From: Elusimicrobiota bacterium
GTDB taxonomy: Bacteria > CG03 > SLGR01
NCBI GenBank assembly: GCA_003553445.1
Contig: PWEK01000084.1
Coordinates: forward strand, 1 to 50,418
Length of the DNA stretch: 50,418 bases
Direction of reading: 5' to 3'
This document shows positions 1 to 8,338 of the stretch, one piece after another; position 1 is the first letter of the stretch, and the number at the start of each line of letters is the position of its first letter. Under the pieces are notes generated by a model. It was given only the letters and a program-made list of their open reading frames with translations, searched no databases and was not told the DNA's origin. A program made the position numbers and the translations under genes.

Positions 1-105
1 TAATTCAAAGTCTTATTATGTGGATTCTTTCCAAAAGGCAAAAAAAAATACGGTTATGAAATAAGTTTTTTCAAATAAAATCTGAGCAGATAAACTGCTG
101 TTTTT
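1..105 (+). pseudogene. Decayed fragment of the 5' end of a D-2-hydroxyacid dehydrogenase gene
   Basis: Bases 1-105 align with bases 4823-4927, which lie 26 nt into the intact dehydrogenase gene at 4797. The alignment has scattered substitutions and one lost base near position 45 (a run of A where the intact gene reads gcaaacaaag). The lost base shifts the frame, and further changes create stop codons, so the copy cannot encode protein. Similarity ends abruptly near 105. The missing first 26 nt would lie left of the window. It sits 45 nt from the 3' end of a truncated GtrA gene on the other strand, so this looks like a rearrangement border. Confidence 0.85.
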
Positions 106-150
106 ACAAACTTCAAATTACTTTTAAGATTGGTACAACTTTTCCATTAA

Positions 151-363
151 TTATTTACTTGCAAATCCGGTCCAATTATAAAGAAAATACTTTAACAAAA
201 AAGTTATTCCTACTACTACTGTTCCGCTGATAACCGTAGGTATTTTCAAAATATCAATAAGGAAATATAATAGTGCAACGTTTATAATACTTACAACAAT
301 ACCAACAGCAGTATACTTAATGAAATTTTTATGCTTTTTATAATAATAACTACATTTCTTCAT
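151..363 (-). CDS. GtrA-like membrane protein, apparently only the first half
   Basis: This is a 70-residue protein with two hydrophobic helices (about residues 15-36 and 42-62), a charged N-terminus, and a Trp/Phe-containing end like the segment following helix 2 in GtrA proteins. Full GtrA proteins have four helices and about 120-140 residues, so the second half is missing. GtrA proteins act with GtrB-type glycosyltransferases in moving or modifying polyprenyl-linked sugars across the membrane. A GtrB-like gene lies two genes upstream in the same operon, which supports the assignment. The lost half would fall where the dehydrogenase remnant (1-105) now lies, so truncation by rearrangement is likely. 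It may be non-functional. Start is ATG, 6 nt after the methyltransferase stop. Confidence 0.6.
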   Translation of the reverse strand: MKKCSYYYKKHKNFIKYTAVGIVVSIINVALLYFLIDILKIPTVISGTVVVGITFLLKYFLYNWTGFASK

Positions 364-369
364 TTTTAG

Positions 370-1023
370 TTAATTTTCAGCAAGAGTTCCATATACTATA
401 ATCCATGGAAATGAATAATAGAATCTATAATCACTGAAATAAAGCTTTATTAACTTGTCCAATCTCGCTTTATTGTAGTTATTTATATGCCCCGGAGCAT
501 TTCCAAGACTTTTTAAATGATTAAGCGCCAATAAATTGCTTAGCCTAAAATATGGTTCATTTGGGACACTTATTATTGCTCGGCTTCTGGAAACCCTTCT
601 TAATTCATTTAAACAATAAATTGGTTCATCTAAATGCTCCAGAACTTCACTGCATATTACAAGATCGAATTTATTGTCATCAAATGGTAAATCTTTAATA
701 TCTCCATTTATTAGTTTAACTTTGTTGTTACCTTTATGTATGGTTTGTGCATATTCAATAGATTCTGAATTGATGTCAACTCCAATTATCTCGCAATTGA
801 GCGCCCTAGATATATAATCGATCATATATCCTTCTCCGCACCCAGCATCGAGTACAACCTCAGGTAAATCTGTTTTAATTAAGCTGATTATTTTTTTTAT
901 AAGCTTATTGATTAACCATTTCTTTATAGGGTTTTTTGTATTATATTTTGCCTGGTTGCTGGAAATTATTTTGCTTTTTGCATCTTTTTGCTTAATGTTC
1001 TTTTTTGAATAAGTATTTTTCAT
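370..1023 (-). CDS. Class I SAM-dependent methyltransferase
   Basis: A protein of 217 residues. Residues about 55-170 form a Rossmann-type methyltransferase domain. The glycine-rich SAM motif VLDAGCGEGYMIDYI is followed by an acidic strand end (GVDINSESIEYA), the motif II region (NGDIKDLPFDDNKFDLVICSE, read here in two parts) and the post-motif EVLEHL typical of the Methyltransf_11 family. The first about 50 residues are lysine-rich with no recognisable domain. The acceptor cannot be read from sequence. Its place between GtrB-like and GtrA-like genes suggests a sugar or polyprenyl-linked glycan substrate. It lies 8 nt from the glycosyltransferase gene, same strand, so probably the same transcript. 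Confidence 0.75.
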   Translation of the reverse strand: MKNTYSKKNIKQKDAKSKIISSNQAKYNTKNPIKKWLINKLIKKIISLIKTDLPEVVLDAGCGEGYMIDYISRALNCEIIGVDINSESIEYAQTIHKGNNKVKLINGDIKDLPFDDNKFDLVICSEVLEHLDEPIYCLNELRRVSRSRAIISVPNEPYFRLSNLLALNHLKSLGNAPGHINNYNKARLDKLIKLYFSDYRFYYSFPWIIVYGTLAEN

Positions 1024-1031
1024 AGTTAAAG

Positions 1032-1952
1032 TTATTTAAAGTTGCTCTTTTTTTCATATAGATAAATAATCAGTTCACTTATCAGGCCGGTTGAAATAAA
1101 CTGTATGCCCAATATAAACAGCAATATTCCAAGGCTAAGGAGAGGTCTGTTTCCTATTCTCTCCCCAAAAAACCATATTATTGTTAAATATGATAAAATC
1201 AAAAATCCAGAAATAGAGCAAAAAAGACCTATTTTTCCAAAAAAATGCATCGGTTTTGACATATATTTAATTAAAAAGTAAACGGTCATAAAATCAAATA
1301 ATCCATGCATATACCTTTCCATACCATATTTGGACTTTCCATACTTGCGATAGTTGTGCTTAACCGGTACTTCACCAACTCTATAGCCCTTCCAGTAAGC
1401 TAAAGCCGGTATATACCTGTGCATTTCACCATATAAATTAATGTTTTCTGTCAATTCTTTTCTATAAATCTTAAAGCCACAATTATAATCATGTATTTTA
1501 AGACCGGTGACGGTTCCGATTACATAGTTAAAAATTTTTGATGGAAGTTTTTTTTCCAGTTTGTCTTTACGATTTATTTTCCATCCACTCACAAGATCAT
1601 AACCTTCATTTATTTTATTAATTAGTACAGGGATTTCCTCCGGCTTATCTTGCAAATCAGCATCCATTGTAATTATCAATTCACCCATTGCGATTTGAAA
1701 TCCTTTATTTAATGCGACTGCTTTACCAAAGTTTTTATTAAAATGCATATGTTTTATTTGTTTATTGTTATCTGCCAGTTTAATAATTTCATTTTTTGAA
1801 TTGTCCGTACTTCCGTCATTAATTAATATAATTTCATACTTGGTTTGTATTTTATGCAATATATTTTGTATCTTTTCTACTAATAAAGGCAGGTTGTGTT
1901 CTTCATTGTAGACAGGTATAACTATTGAAATAAAATGTGGTTTTTTTATCAT
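1032..1952 (-). CDS. GT2 polyprenyl-phosphate glycosyltransferase (GtrB/DPM1-like)
   Basis: A protein of 306 residues. The N-terminal GT-A domain (about 8-220) starts with the family opening SIVIPVYNEEHNLPLL, has the nucleotide-sugar motif DADLQDKPEEI near residue 97, and the CGFKIYRKEL segment typical of the DPM1/GtrB subfamily. Two transmembrane helices follow (about 235-260 and 270-295). Such enzymes load a sugar from a nucleotide sugar onto a polyprenyl phosphate on the cytoplasmic face. The product would be used by a GT-C enzyme such as the neighbouring gene at 2096-3775. Which sugar is moved cannot be told. The gene shares the strong A+T bias of its neighbours. Confidence 0.85.
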   Translation of the reverse strand: MIKKPHFISIVIPVYNEEHNLPLLVEKIQNILHKIQTKYEIILINDGSTDNSKNEIIKLADNNKQIKHMHFNKNFGKAVALNKGFQIAMGELIITMDADLQDKPEEIPVLINKINEGYDLVSGWKINRKDKLEKKLPSKIFNYVIGTVTGLKIHDYNCGFKIYRKELTENINLYGEMHRYIPALAYWKGYRVGEVPVKHNYRKYGKSKYGMERYMHGLFDFMTVYFLIKYMSKPMHFFGKIGLFCSISGFLILSYLTIIWFFGERIGNRPLLSLGILLFILGIQFISTGLISELIIYLYEKKSNFK

Positions 1953-2095
1953 TTGTTCTCCAGTAATAAGTTTAAATATTTTCTTTTATAACACAAATTA
2001 TATAACGCGACTTAATATATGGTATTCGTACATAAATAATTTATGATTTGAGATAATAAAATTAAATTCTACCAACAAAAACCATGTTAGGTGAT

Positions 2096-3775
2096 TTATT
2101 CTTTTGCTCTCATATCATAAACAGCCATTATTTTAATGGAATCTACTGATAATGTATAGACCTCTTTTTCTTTGCAGGCTATCTCCAGTTCTTTTCTGCA
2201 ATTGCCTTTTACCCATCTAAAACAGTCAACAATGTAGTCTGCATCATCTATTTCTACCCATTCTATTCTTTTTTGATCACTGGGGCTTAACATAACAAGA
2301 TTATGTTTTCCAAAACCAACGGGTTTAAATATTTTTATATGACTTCTATCATCGTTATTCACAATATATTCTAATCCTTTTCTTGCAGAGAGATACCAGT
2401 AATCACGTTCGTAATTGTTTTCTATATTACTGCCTGCCAGAATATTAAAATACACATGTTGAAAAGGGTGATTTTTGAACATCCAAAAGGCAGTATTCCC
2501 CATTCCTAAAATGAAGAACCCGCAAATCATGTATAATAAAAATTTGGAAATATTTTTTCTTATATTAAGTGTTGAAAAATAATTGTAAAAAAATTTTAAG
2601 CCTTTGATACTTATAAGAATAAAAGGAACATATAAAAAATACATATGTCTCCACCCGTCATACAAAGGGCTGTTTAATATTATCACTGCTAATATAGGAA
2701 CAAAAAAAACCAGCAGCGAAAAAACATCCTCCTTTTCTGAGTTGTTACTGTAGAGTTTAATTTTGTTATTAAGAAATATTTTTACAGTCGATACAAATCC
2801 GGCCATGAAAAGTAAAAGGTACATAACAGGGGTTGTTATCAATAACCACGTTGGGATGTAATGCCATGGTACTTCCTGTGCTTTAATAAAATTGCCCATA
2901 TATAAAACAGTGCCCTGCCAAGAAAAATCTGCTTTTAAAAAAATTGTATCTATAAGGAATTTTATTGGATTTTCCCAGGCAGCAGGCCAAAATAATACTG
3001 TTAAAAAAAGAGTAAGAAACGGGAGTATACAAAGACTGACGTATTGTTTTTTAGTTATTTGTTCTTTAGATTTAAAAAAGTCAAATATAGTAAAAAAAAG
3101 AACCATAAACAGAAACATAATTCCAACTACTCTGACATTTATACATACTGCTAAAGAAAGAGAGAGCAATAATGCATTTATCAAGTTATGGTTCTTAAAA
3201 AATTTAAAAGAATAATAAAAACAAATAATTGTTGTTGAAAGAAAAACCAGATCTTTTACATTAAAAAATGAATGAGCAAAGATCCGTGGGCTGAGCAACA
3301 TAAATAAGCAACCCAATAAACCATATTCCCATCCATATTTGTTTGCTATTAATTTATATAAAAAAATCAATCCGACATAAAACCACATGAATGTATATAA
3401 ATGTTTAAATTTCCAAAATGCCGGAGTATTTGCATCAAGATAAAATGTTTTTTCGATTAACAAAAAAGGCAGATGGAACAATACACCATAATTACTTCCA
3501 ATATATTCTGGATAAGGTGGAATGCCTTTAAATATTTCAAGGTTTTTTATGGATGGCAAAATACTTTCAGCAATATAATCAGCTGCCACATACCCGTGCA
3601 CATGTTGAATTTGCTCATCAACAGACATGCCGTAATCAGGATGGATTCTCAACCCAACTAAATAGACTATAACAAAAAAGGCCAGAGTAATGAATTTTTT
3701 TGTTTTCTGGTTTTTTTTTATGGACTCAATTATAAAATTTAAGGTACTTCTAATTTTTTGATGTAAAAATTTCAA
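2096..3775 (-). CDS. GT-C family (PMT/GT39-like) membrane glycosyltransferase
   Basis: A protein of 559 residues with about 10-12 predicted membrane helices. The first helix (about 28-46) is followed by an extracytoplasmic loop carrying an acidic pair in MSVDEQIQHVHGY. An Asp/Glu in this first loop is the usual catalytic feature of GT-C enzymes that use polyprenyl-linked sugars. A soluble C-terminal stretch (about 455-559) carries aromatic-rich sequence. Paired with the GtrB-like gene downstream, the likely role is moving a sugar from polyprenyl phosphate to an outside acceptor, but acceptor and sugar are unknown. It is probably the first gene of the minus-strand operon, read leftward from the region near 3780-3950. 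Confidence 0.7.
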   Translation of the reverse strand: MKFLHQKIRSTLNFIIESIKKNQKTKKFITLAFFVIVYLVGLRIHPDYGMSVDEQIQHVHGYVAADYIAESILPSIKNLEIFKGIPPYPEYIGSNYGVLFHLPFLLIEKTFYLDANTPAFWKFKHLYTFMWFYVGLIFLYKLIANKYGWEYGLLGCLFMLLSPRIFAHSFFNVKDLVFLSTTIICFYYSFKFFKNHNLINALLLSLSLAVCINVRVVGIMFLFMVLFFTIFDFFKSKEQITKKQYVSLCILPFLTLFLTVLFWPAAWENPIKFLIDTIFLKADFSWQGTVLYMGNFIKAQEVPWHYIPTWLLITTPVMYLLLFMAGFVSTVKIFLNNKIKLYSNNSEKEDVFSLLVFFVPILAVIILNSPLYDGWRHMYFLYVPFILISIKGLKFFYNYFSTLNIRKNISKFLLYMICGFFILGMGNTAFWMFKNHPFQHVYFNILAGSNIENNYERDYWYLSARKGLEYIVNNDDRSHIKIFKPVGFGKHNLVMLSPSDQKRIEWVEIDDADYIVDCFRWVKGNCRKELEIACKEKEVYTLSVDSIKIMAVYDMRAKE

Positions 3776-3881
3776 ATTTTTAAATATGAATTTTCAGACA
3801 ATTTTAATTTTTTTATACGCATGCTTTCTTTTTTTTGTTATTTGTATAGTTTCATAACACTTTTACAAAAAGTTGTATATT

Positions 3882-3938
3882 TATGTCAAATCGAAGTAAA
3901 AAATAGTATATATTACTGTTCTAACAGAGTTTGACATA
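3882..3938. promoter_or_regulatory. Inverted repeat in the divergent intergenic region
   Basis: The 3776-3957 gap separates the minus-strand glycan operon from the plus-strand genes. It holds an exact 9-bp inverted repeat, TATGTCAAA (3882-3890) and TTTGACATA (3930-3938), enclosing a smaller palindrome CTGTTCTAACAG (3916-3927). Each 9-bp arm contains a TTGACA-like -35 sequence pointing outward, one per strand. No convincing -10 hexamer sits at 16-18 nt from either, so I call this a candidate divergent promoter/operator and not a mapped promoter. The rest of the gap is A+T-rich with no gene seen. Confidence 0.35.
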
Positions 3939-3957
3939 GACAGTAGGTGTTATTTAG

Positions 3958-4128
3958 CATATAATAAAAAGGAATTATTTACAGAATAAAAGGGAATATG
4001 AAAAAGCAAAGGACGTGTATGAAAAGATAATAGATACGTCTGCTGATATAGAGGTGATAAATAAGATTTATAGATCATTGTTGAATATTATTGATGAGAA
4101 AAATGAAGATTCCGGAAACAGTCGCTGA
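3958..4128 (+). pseudogene. Start-less remnant of a TPR-like protein
   Basis: After an in-frame TAG at 3955-3957, the frame is open for 56 codons to TGA at 4126-4128 but has no plausible start or ribosome site. The peptide contains REYEKAKDVYEKIID, then SADIEVINKIYRSLLNI. The helix-turn-helix spacing of Tyr/Ala/Leu resembles one and a half TPR units, as at the C-terminus of a longer TPR protein. It overlaps the start of the endonuclease V gene in another frame. The best reading is the tail of a gene whose front part was lost at the border with the A+T-rich block. The TPR call rests on short similarity only. Confidence 0.4.
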
Positions 4129-4756
4129 AGCAAGAAAAATACAGAAAAAACTTCTGGCTGAAAGCTCTTTTGAAAACAGGGCAAAAAGGGTAGATACTAT
4201 TTGCGGCTGTGATGTAAGCTATCTCCGCAGAAAAAATGTGGTTAAGGCGGCATGTTCGGTTTTTGAGTACCCAGCTTTAAATGAAGTTGAAAGGGCAGTG
4301 CATAAAGAAAATCCCGGGAAATTATTTCCTTATGTTCCGGGTTACCTTTCGTTCAGGGAAATACCCTTTTTGTTAAAGGCCATAAAAAAAATTAAATCAA
4401 CTGTGGATATTTTTATGGTAGACGGACATGGAATGGCTCATCCCAGGAGAATAGGACTTGCGGTGCATCTTGGAATAATGCTGAAAAAACCCACAATAGG
4501 CTGTGCCAAGAAGAGGCTCTTTGGGATAGAAGAGAAGGTTGGAGAGGAAAAAGGCGATTATTCTTATATAAAGGATAGTAAGTGTAAAATTATTGGCGCT
4601 AAAGTGAGAACCCGAAAGAATGTTAAACCGGTATATGTTTCTCCGGGATGGGGATTAGACCTGAAAAGTTCAATAGAAATTGTGCTTAAAACAGCCCCCA
4701 AATACCGCCAGCCGGAGATGCTTCGTTCAGCTCATAAGTTGACACAGTCTGCTTAA
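4094..4756 (+). CDS. nfi: Endonuclease V (deoxyinosine 3' endonuclease)
   Basis: A protein of about 220 residues, the full family length. It cuts DNA one bond 3' of deoxyinosine, starting repair of deaminated adenine. Family motifs are all visible: the early metal-binding Asp in CGCDVSYLR, VDGHGMAHPRRIGLAVHLG around residues 113-131 with its second catalytic Asp, IGCAKKRL, and VYVSPGWGLDLKSS near the end. TTG (4091), ATG (4094) and ATG (4103) are all possible starts. None has a clear Shine-Dalgarno, and homologues fit the start at 4094 or 4103. The first codons overlap the TPR remnant. It lies 40 nt upstream of the dehydrogenase gene. Confidence 0.93.
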   Translation: MRKMKIPETVAEARKIQKKLLAESSFENRAKRVDTICGCDVSYLRRKNVVKAACSVFEYPALNEVERAVHKENPGKLFPYVPGYLSFREIPFLLKAIKKIKSTVDIFMVDGHGMAHPRRIGLAVHLGIMLKKPTIGCAKKRLFGIEEKVGEEKGDYSYIKDSKCKIIGAKVRTRKNVKPVYVSPGWGLDLKSSIEIVLKTAPKYRQPEMLRSAHKLTQSA

Positions 4757-4796
4757 CTTATTAAAACCAAAATAAAGAAACAAAAGAGGAGGAAAT

Positions 4797-5846
4797 GTGG
4801 AAAAAGCAAGAGTTGCTATGTTTGATTCAAAATCTTATGACGTGGATTCTTTCCAAAAAGCAAACAAAGAATACGGTTATGAAATAAGTTTTTTCAAAGA
4901 AAACCTTAACAGTGAAACTGCTGTTTTATGCCAGGACCATAATGTGGTCTGTCCGTTTGTGAATGATACTGTTGATTCTGAAGTAATAGATATTCTCAAG
5001 TCAAAGGGTATAAAGCTGATAACACTCAGAAGCGCCGGTTATAATAATGTGGATCTTAAGGCTGTTTATAAAAAAATACATGTAATGCATGTTCCCCAGT
5101 ACTCGCCTTACGCTGTAGCGGAGCACGCGGCGGCGCTTATGCTGGCCTTAAACAGGAAGACCCATAGGGCTTTCTACAGGACCAGAGACAGTAATTTCAG
5201 TATAGAGGGACTGATTGGTTTTGATATGAGAGGTAAAACCGCAGGGGTTATCGGTACCGGTAAGATTGGAAGGGTAATGATAGACATATTAACAGGTTTT
5301 GGAATGAATATCGTAGCATATGATCCATATGCTGATGAAGATTATGCCAGGGAAAAGGGTTTTAAATATGTGGAGATTCAGGAGTTGTACGGAAAAAGTG
5401 ATATAATAACACTTCATTGTCCTTTAACCAAGGGCACATATCATATAATTAATTCGGAAAGTCTGTCCAGAATGAAAGATGGAGTGATGATTGTCAATAC
5501 AGGACGGGGGCAATTGATAGATACCAGGGCGCTTATTAAGGCACTTAAGGAGAAAAAGGTATCTTCTGCGGGTCTGGATGTTTATGAAGAAGAGAGCGAG
5601 TATTTCTTTGAGGATTTTTCCTCTAAGGTTATTTCGGATGATGTTCTGGCAAGACTGCTTACCTTTCCAAATGTTCTGGTAACATCCCACCAGGGGTTTT
5701 TTACCAGAGAGGCGTTGAATAACATAGCTGATACAACTCTGCAAAATATCAAAAAATATTTCAACGATGAATATCTGGACAATGAGATATGTTACCGTTG
5801 CGAGAATACCGAATGCGTAAAGAAGAAAAAGGGAAGATGTTTTTAA
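4797..5846 (+). CDS. D-2-hydroxyacid dehydrogenase (D-lactate dehydrogenase type) with a Cys-rich tail
   Basis: A protein of 349 residues that would interconvert a 2-keto acid (pyruvate in the closest family) and its D-hydroxy acid with NAD(H). The substrate domain opens with VAMFDSKSYD. The NAD-binding domain carries GVIGTGKIGRVMIDIL (about 152-167). The catalytic Arg lies in NTGRGQLIDT, Glu in the YEEESEYF region, and His in TSHQGFFTREAL, as in LdhA-type enzymes. The last about 20 residues (ICYRCENTECVKKKKGRCF) add four cysteines not typical of the family. GTG start has GAGGAGG 4 nt upstream. A broken copy of its 5' end is at 1-105. It lies 3 nt upstream of rlmN. Confidence 0.88.
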   Translation: MEKARVAMFDSKSYDVDSFQKANKEYGYEISFFKENLNSETAVLCQDHNVVCPFVNDTVDSEVIDILKSKGIKLITLRSAGYNNVDLKAVYKKIHVMHVPQYSPYAVAEHAAALMLALNRKTHRAFYRTRDSNFSIEGLIGFDMRGKTAGVIGTGKIGRVMIDILTGFGMNIVAYDPYADEDYAREKGFKYVEIQELYGKSDIITLHCPLTKGTYHIINSESLSRMKDGVMIVNTGRGQLIDTRALIKALKEKKVSSAGLDVYEEESEYFFEDFSSKVISDDVLARLLTFPNVLVTSHQGFFTREALNNIADTTLQNIKKYFNDEYLDNEICYRCENTECVKKKKGRCF

Positions 5847-5849
5847 GAA

Positions 5850-6872
5850 ATGAGAAAAGACATAAGAGATTTACGACCCGGGGAATTAAGAGATTATATA
5901 ATATCTTCTGGAGAACCGGCCTATAGAAGCAGTCAGGTTTGCGAGTGGCTTTACGGAAAACAGGTCCGGATTTTTGATGAAATGCAAAATATCCCCGTAA
6001 GTTTACGTAAAGTTCTCAAAGAGAATTTTACGATAAATTCTCTTGAATTGAAGGAAAAGGAAGTCTCAAAAGACGGGGTTGTAAAATACCTTCTTGTTTT
6101 GAAGGATTCAAATGTAATTGAAACTGCTTTAATTCCATCCGAAGATAGACTTACTCTGTGTGTATCTACGCAGGCCGGCTGCAGGTTTGGGTGTTTGTTC
6201 TGCGCCAGCGCTCTTGGTGGATTTAAGCGTAATTTAGTTGCAAGTGAGATTACAGGTCAGTTGATTGAGGTTCAAAGATTAACGGGAAAAAAAGTAACGA
6301 ATATTGTTTTTATGGGGGTGGGCGAACCGTTGGATAATCTGGACAATTTAATTGCATCTGTGGATATATTAAATCACGATGAAGGGTTTGGAATAGGCAG
6401 GAGGAGAATGACTGTATCCACATGTGGTCTGGTTCCGGGAATTGAAAAATTAAAAGATAAGAAAACGGGGGTCGGACTGTCGGTATCGCTGCATAGCGCT
6501 GATGAAGCAAAACGCAGTCATTTAATTCCGGTCAACAGAAAATACGGACTGACTTGTTTAAAAAATGCGCTTAAAGATTTTACAGAGGGTTGCGGATATC
6601 CGGTCACACTGGAGTATGTTCTTATCCCGGATTACAACATGAGAAAGAAAGATGCAGAAAAACTTTATTCATTTTGCAGGGGATTAAAGTCAAAACTGAA
6701 CTTCATACCGTATAACCCGGTTTCGGAAAAGCCATGGAGAATGCCGGATAAAACCGAGATAGGAAAGTTTACCTCTGAGGTTGAAAAAATGAATCTTTTT
6801 TATACCCTTCGTAAGCCCAGAGGAAGAGATATTCAGGCTGCTTGCGGCCAGCTAAGATTGAATAAGCAGTGA
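5850..6872 (+). CDS. rlmN: 23S rRNA/tRNA adenine-C2 methyltransferase, radical SAM
   Basis: A protein of 340 residues, the usual RlmN length. It methylates C2 of A2503 in 23S rRNA (and A37 in some tRNAs) using two SAM molecules. The radical SAM cluster motif is AGCRFGCLFCAS (about 107-118). MGVGEPLDNLDN and SLHSADEAKR are the SAM and substrate elements. The C-terminal AACGQL holds the conserved catalytic cysteine, and the N-terminal helical domain (1-90) is present. ATG lies 3 nt after the dehydrogenase stop, so translation is probably coupled. A gap of 131 nt to miaB follows. Confidence 0.96.
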   Translation: MRKDIRDLRPGELRDYIISSGEPAYRSSQVCEWLYGKQVRIFDEMQNIPVSLRKVLKENFTINSLELKEKEVSKDGVVKYLLVLKDSNVIETALIPSEDRLTLCVSTQAGCRFGCLFCASALGGFKRNLVASEITGQLIEVQRLTGKKVTNIVFMGVGEPLDNLDNLIASVDILNHDEGFGIGRRRMTVSTCGLVPGIEKLKDKKTGVGLSVSLHSADEAKRSHLIPVNRKYGLTCLKNALKDFTEGCGYPVTLEYVLIPDYNMRKKDAEKLYSFCRGLKSKLNFIPYNPVSEKPWRMPDKTEIGKFTSEVEKMNLFYTLRKPRGRDIQAACGQLRLNKQ

Positions 6873-7003
6873 AAGAGATGATAAATGAAATTTGTAATGG
6901 ATACTCAGAAACATAACATTAATTACATATTTTTTATAATCTAAAAAGTAAAGCTGTGGCTTGACGGTTGTATAATAGGTTGTTATTTTTAGTGGAGGAT
7001 CTT

Positions 7004-8338
7004 ATGGGGGGGCAATATTCTCGAGAAAGCAGTAAAAAGATAATGAAAAATACAAGTAAAAGAATAAAAAAAACAGTCTACATCAAAACTTTCGGGTGTC
7101 AGATGAACAAAGCGGACTCCAGGAGGCTGAAGGAATTGTTTGCGATGGAAGGATATAATATTACCGAAAAAAAATCCAAAGCTGACGTGATGGTTTATAA
7201 TACCTGTTCGGTAAGAGGTCATGCTGAAAATAAAGCGATGAGCCATCTGGGCAGGCTTAAATTTGCCAAAAAAAATAAGCCGGACCTTAAGATATGTGTT
7301 GTCGGTTGTATGGCTCAGAGGATGGGAGAAGAGATTATTGAGAGGCTTCCTCATGTGAGTATTGTGGTCGGGCCTTCAACCATGTTTCGTATTCCTTTAA
7401 TGATTGAGGAGGAGGTTGAGGGCGTTGTCCTCGATACTGCTGATTCTGTAAAAGAGTTCTCTGATTATATTGATGAAGCGGCATGTGAAAAATCTGAATA
7501 TTCAGGGTATATTCCAATAATGAAGGGGTGTAATAATTTTTGTTCATACTGCATTGTTCCTTATGTCAGGGGAAGGGAGCAGTACAGAGATAAGTCTGAT
7601 GTGATAAATGAGTGTCGCTCTATTGCAAAAAAAGGGATTAAAGAGGTTATGCTTTTGGGGCAGACAGTAAACTCTCATCCCCGGTTTAAGGACATATTGA
7701 AAGAGGCTGCTTCAATAAGCGGAATTGAAAGGGTGAGGTTCGTAACCTCATATCCGGGGCAAATGGACAGAGAGATTGTAGATATTGTGGCTGAGCATTC
7801 TGCCTTATGCAACTACTTTCATATTCCTCTGCAGTCAGGCTCGGACAGGATTTTGAAAAAAATGAACAGGAAGTATACTGCAGAGAGCTTTTTAGATATA
7901 GTTCTGTATATAAGGGAAAAAATTCCATCTGCTTCCGTGTCAACGGATATTATTGTGGGGTTTCCCGAGGAGAAAAATGCGGATTTCCAAAAAACGCTGG
8001 ATATCGTTGAGAAAGCTGTTTTTGACCAGTGTTTTACATTTAAGTATTCACCAAGGCCTATGACTACGGCATCAAAGATGGATGATGATGTTTCAGTGAA
8101 AGTTAAAAAAGAGAGGCTTGCAATACTTAACAGGGAATGCGAGAAAAGAGCGCTTGAAAGAAACAAAATGCTTAATGGAAAGCGAGTAGAGCTTTTTTCG
8201 GAAGGGGGTAGAAAGGGCAGAACGGATACCTATAAAATTGTGTTTTGGGAAGGCAGTCCTTCCCCTCCCGGAGAAAAAGTGATTGTCAATGTAAAAAAGG
8301 CAATGCCGCATTCATTGAAGGGGGTCAGGGTTTTATGA
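7004..8338 (+). CDS. miaB: tRNA-2-methylthio-N6-dimethylallyladenosine synthase
   Basis: A protein of 444 residues that adds the 2-methylthio group to i6A37 of tRNAs, the step after MiaA (encoded at 13794). The UPF0004 domain opens with KTFGCQMNKADSRRL and NTCSVRGHAENK, the latter being the MiaB subgroup signature. The radical SAM motif is GCNNFCSYCIVPYVRGRE, and a TRAM domain ends the protein. ATG 7004 is chosen because GGAGG (6993-6997) sits 6 nt before it. An in-frame TTG at 6968 would add 12 residues without a ribosome site. Its stop overlaps the ATG of the DUF72 remnant (ATGA), suggesting an ancestral operon. Confidence 0.95.
   Translation: MGGQYSRESSKKIMKNTSKRIKKTVYIKTFGCQMNKADSRRLKELFAMEGYNITEKKSKADVMVYNTCSVRGHAENKAMSHLGRLKFAKKNKPDLKICVVGCMAQRMGEEIIERLPHVSIVVGPSTMFRIPLMIEEEVEGVVLDTADSVKEFSDYIDEAACEKSEYSGYIPIMKGCNNFCSYCIVPYVRGREQYRDKSDVINECRSIAKKGIKEVMLLGQTVNSHPRFKDILKEAASISGIERVRFVTSYPGQMDREIVDIVAEHSALCNYFHIPLQSGSDRILKKMNRKYTAESFLDIVLYIREKIPSASVSTDIIVGFPEEKNADFQKTLDIVEKAVFDQCFTFKYSPRPMTTASKMDDDVSVKVKKERLAILNRECEKRALERNKMLNGKRVELFSEGGRKGRTDTYKIVFWEGSPSPPGEKVIVNVKKAMPHSLKGVRVL

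Noticed and set aside
2892-3215. 107-codon plus-strand frame inside the GT-C gene
   Set aside because: Shadow of the membrane protein gene on the other strand; composition is that of antisense hydrophobic codons.
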